20,769 nucleotides of DNA from Cloacimonetes bacterium UBA4175 (GTDB taxonomy: Bacteria > Cloacimonadota > Cloacimonadia > Cloacimonadales > Cloacimonadaceae): NCBI GenBank assembly GCA_002379855.1, contig DFUX01000011.1, forward strand, positions 15,422 through 36,190, given 5' to 3'. The notes beneath the pieces were generated by a model, which saw only the letters and a program-made list of their open reading frames with translations, did not search any database and was not told the origin of the DNA. Every line of letters begins with the position of its first letter. The first letter of the stretch is position 1. The position numbers and the translations under genes were made by a program. Below are positions 8,131-14,477 of the stretch, piece after piece.

Positions 8131-8159
8131 GGTCATCCTTAACTTTTATAAGGATAACC
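8131..8159. other. Strong hairpin of unknown role
   Basis: GGT-C-ATCCTTA (8131-8141) pairs with TAAGGAT-A-ACC (8149-8159): ten base pairs with a single C/A mismatch around a seven-base loop. It has no adjacent T-run on either strand. It lies about 130 bases beyond the small membrane-peptide gene and about 400 bases upstream of nrdD. Confidence 0.45.
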
Positions 8160-8286
8160 TAAGGATGGTGGCGGCAAAGCCTTTAGCAGACTGCGTTTGC
8201 GATATGGGAGGGTTGCGGGATTCCAATGCCCTCACAATATCAAAACTGCTTGATTTGAGTAAGCTTATAAGCTGAAAGCTGGTTAC

Positions 8287-8373
8287 TTAGATATCAAATT
8301 GAATAGAGTAGTTGGTGCCATATAGCCCAATCAACCCTATTAACAGACCGAGTGTCATTGCGATTGACTTCAT
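8287..8373 (-). CDS. Small membrane peptide (28 residues), unrecognised
   Basis: An uncalled small ORF of 28 codons plus TAA. The ATG at 8373 has an excellent Shine-Dalgarno, GGAGG at 8383-8379 with five-base spacing. It begins 13 bases after the stop of the FG-GAP protein, on the same strand, so it is probably in the same transcript. The peptide starts MKSIAMTLGLLIGLIGLYG and ends YSIQFDI. Residues ~4-19 are uninterrupted hydrophobic and glycine-rich, so a single transmembrane helix is likely, with a short polar tail. I do not recognise a family. It might be a small regulatory membrane protein, a companion of the upstream secreted protein, or a toxin-like peptide. Chance is possible at this length, but the ribosome site, spacing and composition together argue for a real gene. 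Confidence 0.6.
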   Translation of the reverse strand: MKSIAMTLGLLIGLIGLYGTNYSIQFDI

Positions 8374-8386
8374 GTCTTCCTCCATG

Positions 8387-10027
8387 TTACTTTATATTCA
8401 CTACTCTTGTAGAGTAAGTGTTTCCTTTTGTGTCTGATGCTCTCACGATATAGATCCCTGAGCCGATTTTGTTCCCATGGCTGTCAAGCCCATCCCAGCG
8501 GATTTGTTTTCCGCGCAGGTTCTTCCGGCTATGAACCAACTGTCCTTTTAGGTTGTACACTTCCATTGATGTTAGCTGAACAGACTTATCTGCGCCGGCA
8601 ATACGGACACTCACTCCGTCCCGGAAGGGGTTGGGATAGCATCTGATCACATTTCTTGCAGGCTGGATATACTCATCGGAATTGTTGATATAGCTCTCAG
8701 AAAGGATTGTGGCATAGTTAATGTGATTTCCAACGGCGTGATCATGGCTAAAAACAAAAAAATCCGGATGTCCGTCACCATTCATATCTCCCAAGTTAAA
8801 ACCCCACCCATAGTCATTAAACGCATGCTCCCCTGTGTTAATGTAATCTGGGATAATATCGAGTATTCCATTAGTTTGCTTATAGATGACGAAGTTACCT
8901 ATCTCTGTAGGTCCGCCAGATAAGGTGCGATGATTTACAAAGAAGTCTGAAAATAGATCATTGTTTAGATTACAATAAGATTGGATGATTGCGTTTACAC
9001 CTAATGGAAGCATATAATCTATAGCAGTTAGTTCAGTTAAGTCGCCCTGCCCATAAAAGACCTTAAGCCAGGGGCCGTCTTGTGATGCACCGGAGATCAC
9101 GATATCATCGTATCCGTCTCCATCCAGATCCCCATTCGCTATAATTCCGTTAATACCCGCGTAAGGAGCAGAAGCCAAGAGTGTTTCGAATATTGGGACA
9201 TTTGTAAGGCTTTCCCCTCCGGGATAGATTTTTAGATGATAATGACAGGGACCATATGACCCGTCAGGATTCACCGTGACGCGATTCGTAAGAACAATAT
9301 CGTCATATCCATCCCCGTTGATATCCCCGGTTTTCATGTCTGCTCCCAACTGTTCATAAAGCACAGCACCTCTGATATGCAAAGCCGGAGTGGTAGCAAA
9401 AAGTTCTCCTCCCAGATAAACATATACATTTCCCCATTCTTCATACTGAGGTCCCGGCGCATAGACCAGCAGGTCGTTTATGCCATCTCCATTCAGATCG
9501 CAATCCGTGATCATATCTTCTCCAAAGTAGAGATCCCAATCATGGGTGTAACCCATCCCCTCACCGCTAATTAAGACGTCTGGAGTTGTAAAAGGACAGT
9601 TCCCTCCATAATAAATCAGAATTGCGCCACTTATCCCAATTCCATAGTAACGCACCCCCACTGCCAGATCGCTGATGCCATCTCCGTTCAGGTCTCCCGC
9701 GTAGGCAAGGCTGTATCCAAAGCCACCGACATTGGGCCATGGAATTGTCAGGATCTGATCCGGAACCGCGTTGCTGTCAGGAATGCTGTAGTAGATGTAA
9801 ACTGGAAAATATGAGTAATGGTATTCATCTATACAACTGAAAACCAGGTCAGGCCGTCCATCGCCGTTAAGATCGCCACCCATTTCGTTGGAATAAGGGA
9901 AATGCTCCCCTTCGGGGATATTGAACCGGACGATCTCTTGCAAGGCTTGCTGGGCATAAAACCTGCACGGAGTCAATACGCAAAGCATAACAAAAATAAA
10001 ACAAGCTACCCGCGAAAATTGCTTCAT
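8387..10027 (-). CDS. Secreted FG-GAP/VCBS-repeat beta-propeller protein with C-terminal sorting domain
   Basis: A 546-residue exported protein. The signal peptide runs to about residue 25 (FYA|QQ). Seven calcium-binding motifs of the integrin FG-GAP type follow: DLNGDGRPD (52), DLNGDGISD (112), DLNGDGIND (177), DINGDGYDD (235), DLDGDGYDD (300), a degenerate NLNNDLFSD (353) and DMNGDGHPD (414). This is what a seven-bladed propeller would show. Residues ~457-546 form a type IX sorting / FlgD-Ig-like tail (RCYPNPFRDG, YNLKGQLV, WDGLDSHGNKIGSGIYIVRA). Its WDG..G.....G.Y form differs from the tail of the other secreted protein in this window. Probable role is surface binding or display; no enzyme domain is visible. 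The ATG at 10027 is 11 bases after GGAG, with a three-codon frame between them. The predicted promoter is at 10105-10077. Confidence 0.88.
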   Translation of the reverse strand: MKQFSRVACFIFVMLCVLTPCRFYAQQALQEIVRFNIPEGEHFPYSNEMGGDLNGDGRPDLVFSCIDEYHYSYFPVYIYYSIPDSNAVPDQILTIPWPNVGGFGYSLAYAGDLNGDGISDLAVGVRYYGIGISGAILIYYGGNCPFTTPDVLISGEGMGYTHDWDLYFGEDMITDCDLNGDGINDLLVYAPGPQYEEWGNVYVYLGGELFATTPALHIRGAVLYEQLGADMKTGDINGDGYDDIVLTNRVTVNPDGSYGPCHYHLKIYPGGESLTNVPIFETLLASAPYAGINGIIANGDLDGDGYDDIVISGASQDGPWLKVFYGQGDLTELTAIDYMLPLGVNAIIQSYCNLNNDLFSDFFVNHRTLSGGPTEIGNFVIYKQTNGILDIIPDYINTGEHAFNDYGWGFNLGDMNGDGHPDFFVFSHDHAVGNHINYATILSESYINNSDEYIQPARNVIRCYPNPFRDGVSVRIAGADKSVQLTSMEVYNLKGQLVHSRKNLRGKQIRWDGLDSHGNKIGSGIYIVRASDTKGNTYSTRVVNIK

Positions 10028-10076
10028 AAACCCATTATCTCCTTATTACGCATTTCAAATACTCAAGACCAAACAC

Positions 10077-10105
10077 ATATTTGTTGAAGATAGATTCTAT
10101 GTCAA
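10077..10105 (-). promoter_or_regulatory. Candidate promoter of the FG-GAP protein gene
   Basis: A perfect TTGACA -35 box (10105-10100, minus strand) is followed after 17 bases by AAATAT (10082-10077), a moderate -10. Transcription would start about 45 bases before the ATG at 10027. Confidence 0.45.
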
Positions 10106-10375
10106 GAACCTTCTGCCTGAAAATCACATATTTTCCGAACTACTCCTGATAATCTGGATTACACCATCCAGAGCACAGTAGTAACCGCATAGAAACTCGG
10201 CAATTGCATGGTATGGTTGACCCGTAATGAGTCAGAGATAACTGCATGTTAAGTTATCATGCTGATTCACTTGGGCACTTGTAATTTCCGGTGATCCGAT
10301 TTGGAGGATGTACCGGCATATTACATTGGCATACTGGGAGGAAGATATAAATCCCTGAGTATGTGGGAGCATAAA
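10106..10375. other. Divergent intergenic region without a gene
   Basis: This stretch lies between the leftward FG-GAP gene and the rightward dcw cluster. It holds a perfect seven-base-pair hairpin, TCTGGAT (10153-10159) with ATCCAGA (10166-10172), and a smaller GCATG/CATGC pair (10244-10248, 10258-10262). A minus-strand frame of 76 codons covers much of it, but it starts inside the mraZ operator repeats and lacks a ribosome binding site, so it is not called. Confidence 0.5.
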
Positions 10376-10407
10376 ATCAAAAAAAACGGAAAAAGCGAAA
10401 TTAAAGC

Positions 10408-10436
10408 TTGACAAGAAAAGGGGAATGTCATATAAG
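10408..10436 (+). promoter_or_regulatory. Sigma-70 promoter of the dcw cluster
   Basis: TTGACA (10408-10413), a spacer of exactly 17 bases, and TATAAG (10431-10436) form a near-consensus promoter. An A-rich stretch at about 10376-10406 looks like an UP element. The transcript would start near 10443, about 63 bases before the leader ORF and 116 before mraZ. Confidence 0.82.
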
Positions 10437-10477
10437 CACCACAGGATGTCATAAAAAGTCATTAAATGTCAAAATAA
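10426..10477 (+). promoter_or_regulatory. Putative MraZ operator: 10-bp-spaced GTCA direct repeats
   Basis: GTCA recurs at 10427, 10448, 10458 and 10468, spaced 21, 10 and 10 bases. Each is followed by A/T-rich bases (TGTCATATAA, TGTCATAAAA, AGTCATTAAA, TGTCAAAATA). The array covers the -10 box and the first ~30 transcribed bases. MraZ proteins are known to bind several short direct repeats about one helical turn apart upstream of their own gene, for example TGGG-type repeats in E. coli. The layout fits autoregulation, but the core sequence differs. Confidence 0.6.
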
Positions 10478-10505
10478 AGCCAGAGAAGAGAGCCAAGGAA
10501 CAACA

Positions 10506-10556
10506 ATGCAAACAGTTAGCTTAGGTAGTCCAATATTCCGGAAAAAGAGGAATTAG
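10506..10556 (+). CDS. Leader peptide ORF upstream of mraZ (16 codons)
   Basis: ATG at 10506 opens a frame encoding MQTVSLGSPIFRKKRN and stops at TAG 10554-10556, two bases before the mraZ ATG. It has its own Shine-Dalgarno, AAGGA at 10495-10499 with about six-base spacing. The ribosome site of mraZ (AGAGG, 10546-10550) lies inside it. The frame differs from mraZ, so it is not an N-terminal extension. The arrangement suits translational coupling, in which ribosomes finishing the leader expose or feed the mraZ start. The basic tail RKKRN may or may not matter. At 16 codons, chance occurrence cannot be excluded. Confidence 0.45.
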   Translation: MQTVSLGSPIFRKKRN

Positions 10557-10558
10557 GT

Positions 10559-11008
10559 ATGTCAGGACAATTTATCGGCTATTTTGAAAACGCGGTCCAC
10601 AATCAGAGAGTGGTCATCCCCGCGTCTTTCAAAAAGAAATTTTCCGATGCCGCCATGCGCACGGTGATTCTGACTGCAGGCCCCAGAAACTCCATCGCCG
10701 TGTATCCGTTGGACTGCTGGAACGCCACTCTGGAGAAACTTGCGGCAGGTGACGAACGGCAGCGCAAACTCCGCACCCATCTGATCGATTGCGCGGTTAC
10801 GGAACAGGAACTGGAAGGACCGGGAAGGATCAGGATACCCGAACTACTGCTTACCGAAGCCAACATCACTGACAGCGTTGTGATCAAAGGCGAGCAAACA
10901 TACATCACCTTGTGGAATCCCTCGGAATTCAAGGCCAAGCGCCAGAAAGACAGGGAAGAGAACCTGCGCGAATTTGATACAGATATATACCAGGTGCCCC
11001 TCACATGA
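10559..11008 (+). CDS. mraZ: MraZ, transcriptional regulator of the dcw cluster
   Basis: At 149 residues, the length and place (first dcw gene, just before rsmH) are typical. It has two SpoVT/AbrB-like halves: residues ~5-45 with RVVIP (17-21) and ~80-125 with GRIRIPELLL (89-98), ending in ITLWNPSEF. The protein forms rings that bind direct repeats before its own gene and usually repress the cluster. Oddly, the first conserved D-x-K-G-R loop, which contacts DNA, reads VHNQR (13-17): only the arginine is kept. The second reads EGPGR (86-90). The ATG at 10559 is eight bases after AGAGG. Its last codons overlap rsmH by four bases (ATGA). Confidence 0.9.
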   Translation: MSGQFIGYFENAVHNQRVVIPASFKKKFSDAAMRTVILTAGPRNSIAVYPLDCWNATLEKLAAGDERQRKLRTHLIDCAVTEQELEGPGRIRIPELLLTEANITDSVVIKGEQTYITLWNPSEFKAKRQKDREENLREFDTDIYQVPLT

Positions 11009-11946
11009 GTTCTTTTCACACTCCCGTAATGCTAAAAGAATGCCTGCGCTATCTGGAGCCGCAGGACGGGGGTGTGTATGTGGACGCAACCCTGGGAGGA
11101 GGAGGGCACAGCCTGGCCATGCTGGAAGCCCAGCCCCAAGCGAGACTCTACTGTTTCGACCAGGATGAAGAAGCCATCGAGGCTGCCGCCCAAAACCTGG
11201 CACAGCACTGCGGACAGGTTGACCTTATCAGGGCAAACTTTTCCGGAATCAGGACAGAGCTGGCCTTGCGGCAGATCAAAACGATAGACGGCGCACTGTT
11301 CGACTTGGGTGTGTCATCGCATCAATTGGATTGTCCGGAACGCGGATTCAGCTTCGATAACGACGCTCCGCTGGATATGCGGATGGACGGAACGCAGAAA
11401 ATGACCGCAGCCAAAGCCGTGCAAGAACTGGATCAGGCTGCGCTGGCGAAAATATTCAAAGAATATGGAGAAGAACTCAACGCCGGCCGGATAGCCAGGG
11501 CGATCGTTACAAGCCGGGGAGAAAGCCCCATCGTCAGCACCGGCGACCTGGCCCGCGTCATAGAAAAAGTGGCGGGAACCGGCAGCAAGGAATCCCTGAA
11601 GACCAAGGTTAGAGTGTTTCAGGCTTTGCGAATCTATGTGAATGGAGAACTGGATGTTTTACGGGCAGCCTTGCTGGATACCATAAACATCCTAAAGCCG
11701 GGAGCCCGCATCGTGGTTCTCAGTTATCACTCTTTGGAAGACCGAATTGTAAAGAACGCACTCAGGGACATGTCCCAGGAGTGTCAATGCCCGTCCCGCG
11801 TGCTTGGATGCAGCTGCGGAAAGAAGAAACTGGTGAAGATCCTGACCAAAAGCCCGCTGGTAGCAGACGAGGCTGAGGTGAGGACAAACAAACGCTCCCG
11901 CAGCGCCAAACTGCGTGCGGCGGAAAGGATACAGGGGGAATCATGA
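11005..11946 (+). CDS. rsmH: 16S rRNA (cytosine-1402 N4)-methyltransferase RsmH
   Basis: This 313-residue SAM-dependent enzyme (formerly MraW) N4-methylates C1402 in the decoding centre of 16S rRNA. HTPVM (5-9), DATLGGGGHS (27-36), FDQD (51-54), DLGVSSHQLD (100-109) and SYHSLEDR (240-247) are the family signatures. Cysteines 260, 262, 269 and 271 and the final NKRSRSAKLRAAER are also typical. The usual HPATR segment before FQALRI is replaced by LKTKVR (199-203 region), a local divergence. The gene starts inside the mraZ stop (ATGA) and ends inside the ftsL start (ATGA), so all three are translationally linked. Confidence 0.96.
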   Translation: MSSFHTPVMLKECLRYLEPQDGGVYVDATLGGGGHSLAMLEAQPQARLYCFDQDEEAIEAAAQNLAQHCGQVDLIRANFSGIRTELALRQIKTIDGALFDLGVSSHQLDCPERGFSFDNDAPLDMRMDGTQKMTAAKAVQELDQAALAKIFKEYGEELNAGRIARAIVTSRGESPIVSTGDLARVIEKVAGTGSKESLKTKVRVFQALRIYVNGELDVLRAALLDTINILKPGARIVVLSYHSLEDRIVKNALRDMSQECQCPSRVLGCSCGKKKLVKILTKSPLVADEAEVRTNKRSRSAKLRAAERIQGES

Positions 11947-12299
11947 GAGGAAGGATAACAGTATTTTTAATGCTTCTGGCTGTAGCTGGATTCATGCATT
12001 TCTGGAATGCCAACAAGGTTGTGCGGCAGACCAAATACCTCTCCAAGCTGGAGAAAAGCTATGCAGCAGAAAAGAACATCCACACCGAACTGATGGTGGA
12101 GCTGGACGATCTGCGCAGCGGCAAGCACGTGGCCAGCCTGGTAAGGGTTGAATTGAGCAATTTTGTGCCCTCCGAAGAGCAGGGCAAGGTGATCTATGTG
12201 CAGGAACCGGTGGAAGAAAAGGAAAAAGACGGATACTGCATCATCGATTTGATCGCGCAGAAAGCCCAAGCCAAAGAAGTGCAGGTATTGCTGGACTAA
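11943..12299 (+). CDS. ftsL: FtsL-like septum protein
   Basis: A 118-residue bitopic membrane protein. The short basic N-terminus (RGR) is followed by one transmembrane segment (residues ~5-20). A probable coiled coil runs from ~24 to 58 (KYLSKLEKSYAAEKNIHTEL). A periplasmic stretch with VELSNFVP resembles the end of the FtsL coiled-coil domain. FtsL recruits and activates FtsW-FtsI with FtsB in the divisome. Sequence conservation in this family is low, so the assignment rests on topology and position between rsmH and ftsI. GGGGGA precedes the ATG, which overlaps the rsmH stop by four bases. Confidence 0.8.
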   Translation: MRGRITVFLMLLAVAGFMHFWNANKVVRQTKYLSKLEKSYAAEKNIHTELMVELDDLRSGKHVASLVRVELSNFVPSEEQGKVIYVQEPVEEKEKDGYCIIDLIAQKAQAKEVQVLLD

Positions 12300-12302
12300 C
12301 AG

Positions 12303-14477
12303 ATGCGATCCAGATATCTGTTCCTGGTTCTCATTTTTGGAATCGCGACCCTGGTGTGGTCGGCATATCTGTTTGCCCTGCAAATCTTTGATCCTTTTAG
12401 GCTGGATCGGTTCCGGCAGTTGCGCTACATCCCCGACAAAGAGATCCTGATACCCACCCGGGGCTCGATCTACGATGCCAACGGAGACCTTTTGGTATCA
12501 TCCATAAGCTATTATCAGATCGATATCGATCGCAGAGCGGTGAGCTTGTGGGCCAAGAAACAAAAGATGGATCTGCAGGAAGCATACGCCAGAATCAGCA
12601 AGGTTTTGAGCAACAGCTCCGCCCTGTCAGCCGGTGATGTTTTGAAAAGGCTCAACATCAACGACAAACTCAACTCCATCCAGATTTCGAACAAGATACG
12701 GGAAATGGAGCTGGACAGGATCATCAGCACCTTTGACAAAGAGAAAATTCCCGGCCTGAATTACAGCTTTTCGTCCATGCGCCGGATTTACTCCAAGGGA
12801 ATTCTGGCAGCCCGTTTACTCGGTTCGGTGCAACCCGTTTCCGACGGATACGACCCGGAAACGAGGAGCAAGTCCCTTTATAAACTGAATGGAATATGCG
12901 GGATAGAGGCTTCTTTCAATGACCTTTTGGCTGGAGAATACGGCTGGCGTGAAGTGGTCTATGACGCCAATCATGAGCGGGTACCCTATCCCAACCTGCA
13001 CGAAAAGCAATCCCAGGATGGATTCAACCTAAAACTGACGATAGATTCCAAAATCCAGGAAATTGTGGAACATGCCCTCTATGAAGGAGCGGTAAAATAT
13101 AGCGCCAAAAACGTGGGCGCGATCGCCATGGATCCCAATACGGGAAGAATTCTCGCCCTGGCGGGAGTATCTCCCGAGGACAGGAACATCGACCCGGGAT
13201 TGGTGAGGGTAAAATCCAATATCCCGCTGAGTTTTATGTTTGAACCCGGATCGACCATGAAGCCCCTGACCATGCTTCCCGCCTTGGAACACAAGCTGGT
13301 GCGCCCCAACGAAAAAATAGCCTGCGGCGTGTATCAGGTTGGCAAAAGGACAATCCGCGACACCCACCACTATGGTGCCCTGACCCCCAAAGAAATAATA
13401 GCCAAATCAAGTAACGTGGGAGTCGCAAAAATAGCCGAACGAATTGGCAAGAAACGCCTGTATGAGAAATTCATCTCCCTGGGTTATGGGCAAAAAACCG
13501 GACTTGGCCTCTACGGAGAGTCAAGCGGCCTGTTTAGAAAACCTGATGACTGGGATGGTTACACCCTGCACTCGCTATCTTTTGGACAGGCAATCTCCGT
13601 GACCGCTTTGCAGCATGTGACCGCCTTCAGCGCAGTAGCGAACGGCGGCAAGATGATGAAGCCCTATATAGTGGATTCTATAACCAACAAAACCGGACAG
13701 GTCATCCAGCAGTTTGAGCCCGAGGTGCTGAGAGAAATAGCCAGCAAAGCCGTTACAGATACGATTCGTTCCTATATGAAGGCAGTGATTGACGACGGAA
13801 CCGGCAAACACATTAAAATGGACTACATCACAATAGCTGGAAAAACTGGAACGGCACAAAAAAACGTGGAAGGCACCCGCGGCTATTCCAGCGGAAAATA
13901 CACATCGGTCTTTGTGGGTATGTTTCCTGCCGAGGAACCCAAGATGGTGTTGCTGGTTTTCTACGACGAACCGGCACCCGGATACCACTATGGCAGCACC
14001 AGCGCGGCCCCGACCTTTAAAAAGATCGTGGAAGACATCCTGTTTATGCCCAATTATAATATTATCGGCTTTGACGAGCGCATGACCCAACGTTCTCTGC
14101 AAATGCCGGATCTGCGCGGAAAACATATCAGCCAGGCAGAAGCCATCCTCAATAAATATGGTTTCCTTTATAAAATAGAAGGTGTGGACTCATCTTCTGT
14201 GGTCATTGACCAGTTCCCTAAAGCAAACGTTTCCGTTGACCCTCATCATCCTATCACGATCAAGGTTGGCAGCGGCCTTAACAAGGCTGATTCCCTGACA
14301 GTTAAAGGAACCATGCCCAACCTGACTGGTCTGACTATCCGCAGAGCCATGCAAGTTGCCGCAAAACACAAGGTGCCACTCAAGATCAAAGGCTCCGGCA
14401 TAGTGCGGCAACAGTCCATCCTGCCTGGCTCCCTGATAACTGGAACGGCAGCCTGCACCATCGAGGCATCCATATGA
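12303..14477 (+). CDS. ftsI: Septal peptidoglycan transpeptidase FtsI (class B PBP) with two PASTA domains
   Basis: A 724-residue D,D-transpeptidase that cross-links septal peptidoglycan. The transmembrane anchor spans residues 5-27. The pedestal domain starts at TRGSIYDANGDLLVSS (52-67). The catalytic set is complete: Ser317 in STMK (317-320), SSN (369-371) and KTGT (514-517). Two C-terminal PASTA domains follow (about 598-656 and 669-722), as in SpoVD/PBP2x-type enzymes and unlike E. coli FtsI, which has none. It starts three bases after the ftsL stop without an obvious strong ribosome site, so coupling is likely. The stop overlaps the next gene by four bases. Confidence 0.94.
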   Translation: MRSRYLFLVLIFGIATLVWSAYLFALQIFDPFRLDRFRQLRYIPDKEILIPTRGSIYDANGDLLVSSISYYQIDIDRRAVSLWAKKQKMDLQEAYARISKVLSNSSALSAGDVLKRLNINDKLNSIQISNKIREMELDRIISTFDKEKIPGLNYSFSSMRRIYSKGILAARLLGSVQPVSDGYDPETRSKSLYKLNGICGIEASFNDLLAGEYGWREVVYDANHERVPYPNLHEKQSQDGFNLKLTIDSKIQEIVEHALYEGAVKYSAKNVGAIAMDPNTGRILALAGVSPEDRNIDPGLVRVKSNIPLSFMFEPGSTMKPLTMLPALEHKLVRPNEKIACGVYQVGKRTIRDTHHYGALTPKEIIAKSSNVGVAKIAERIGKKRLYEKFISLGYGQKTGLGLYGESSGLFRKPDDWDGYTLHSLSFGQAISVTALQHVTAFSAVANGGKMMKPYIVDSITNKTGQVIQQFEPEVLREIASKAVTDTIRSYMKAVIDDGTGKHIKMDYITIAGKTGTAQKNVEGTRGYSSGKYTSVFVGMFPAEEPKMVLLVFYDEPAPGYHYGSTSAAPTFKKIVEDILFMPNYNIIGFDERMTQRSLQMPDLRGKHISQAEAILNKYGFLYKIEGVDSSSVVIDQFPKANVSVDPHHPITIKVGSGLNKADSLTVKGTMPNLTGLTIRRAMQVAAKHKVPLKIKGSGIVRQQSILPGSLITGTAACTIEASI

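Larger units (their letters stand above)
7779..8286. other. Non-coding, structure-rich intergenic region
   Basis: No supported gene lies between the nrdD leader and the small membrane-peptide gene. Besides the nrd promoter elements it holds a perfect 11-base inverted repeat GTTGTGACAAC (7946-7956) and a hairpin TGCGC-CAGA-GCGCA (8016-8029). It also has CGGAGGC (8062-8068) complementary to GCCTCCG (8108-8114), a strong hairpin at 8131-8159, and the 12-base palindrome AGCTTATAAGCT (8262-8273). No clear intrinsic terminator is visible for the minus-strand genes that end at 8287. A 27-codon plus-strand frame at 8037-8120 lacks a ribosome binding site. Confidence 0.5.

Noticed and set aside
8262..8273. 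Perfect 12-base palindrome AGCTTATAAGCT as an operator or terminator
   Set aside because: It has no loop for an RNA hairpin, no T-run and no nearby promoter; short AT-rich palindromes occur often by chance.
10232..10462. 76-codon minus-strand ORF with a hydrophobic N-terminus
   Set aside because: It starts inside the GTCA repeat array, crosses the mraZ promoter and has no ribosome site.
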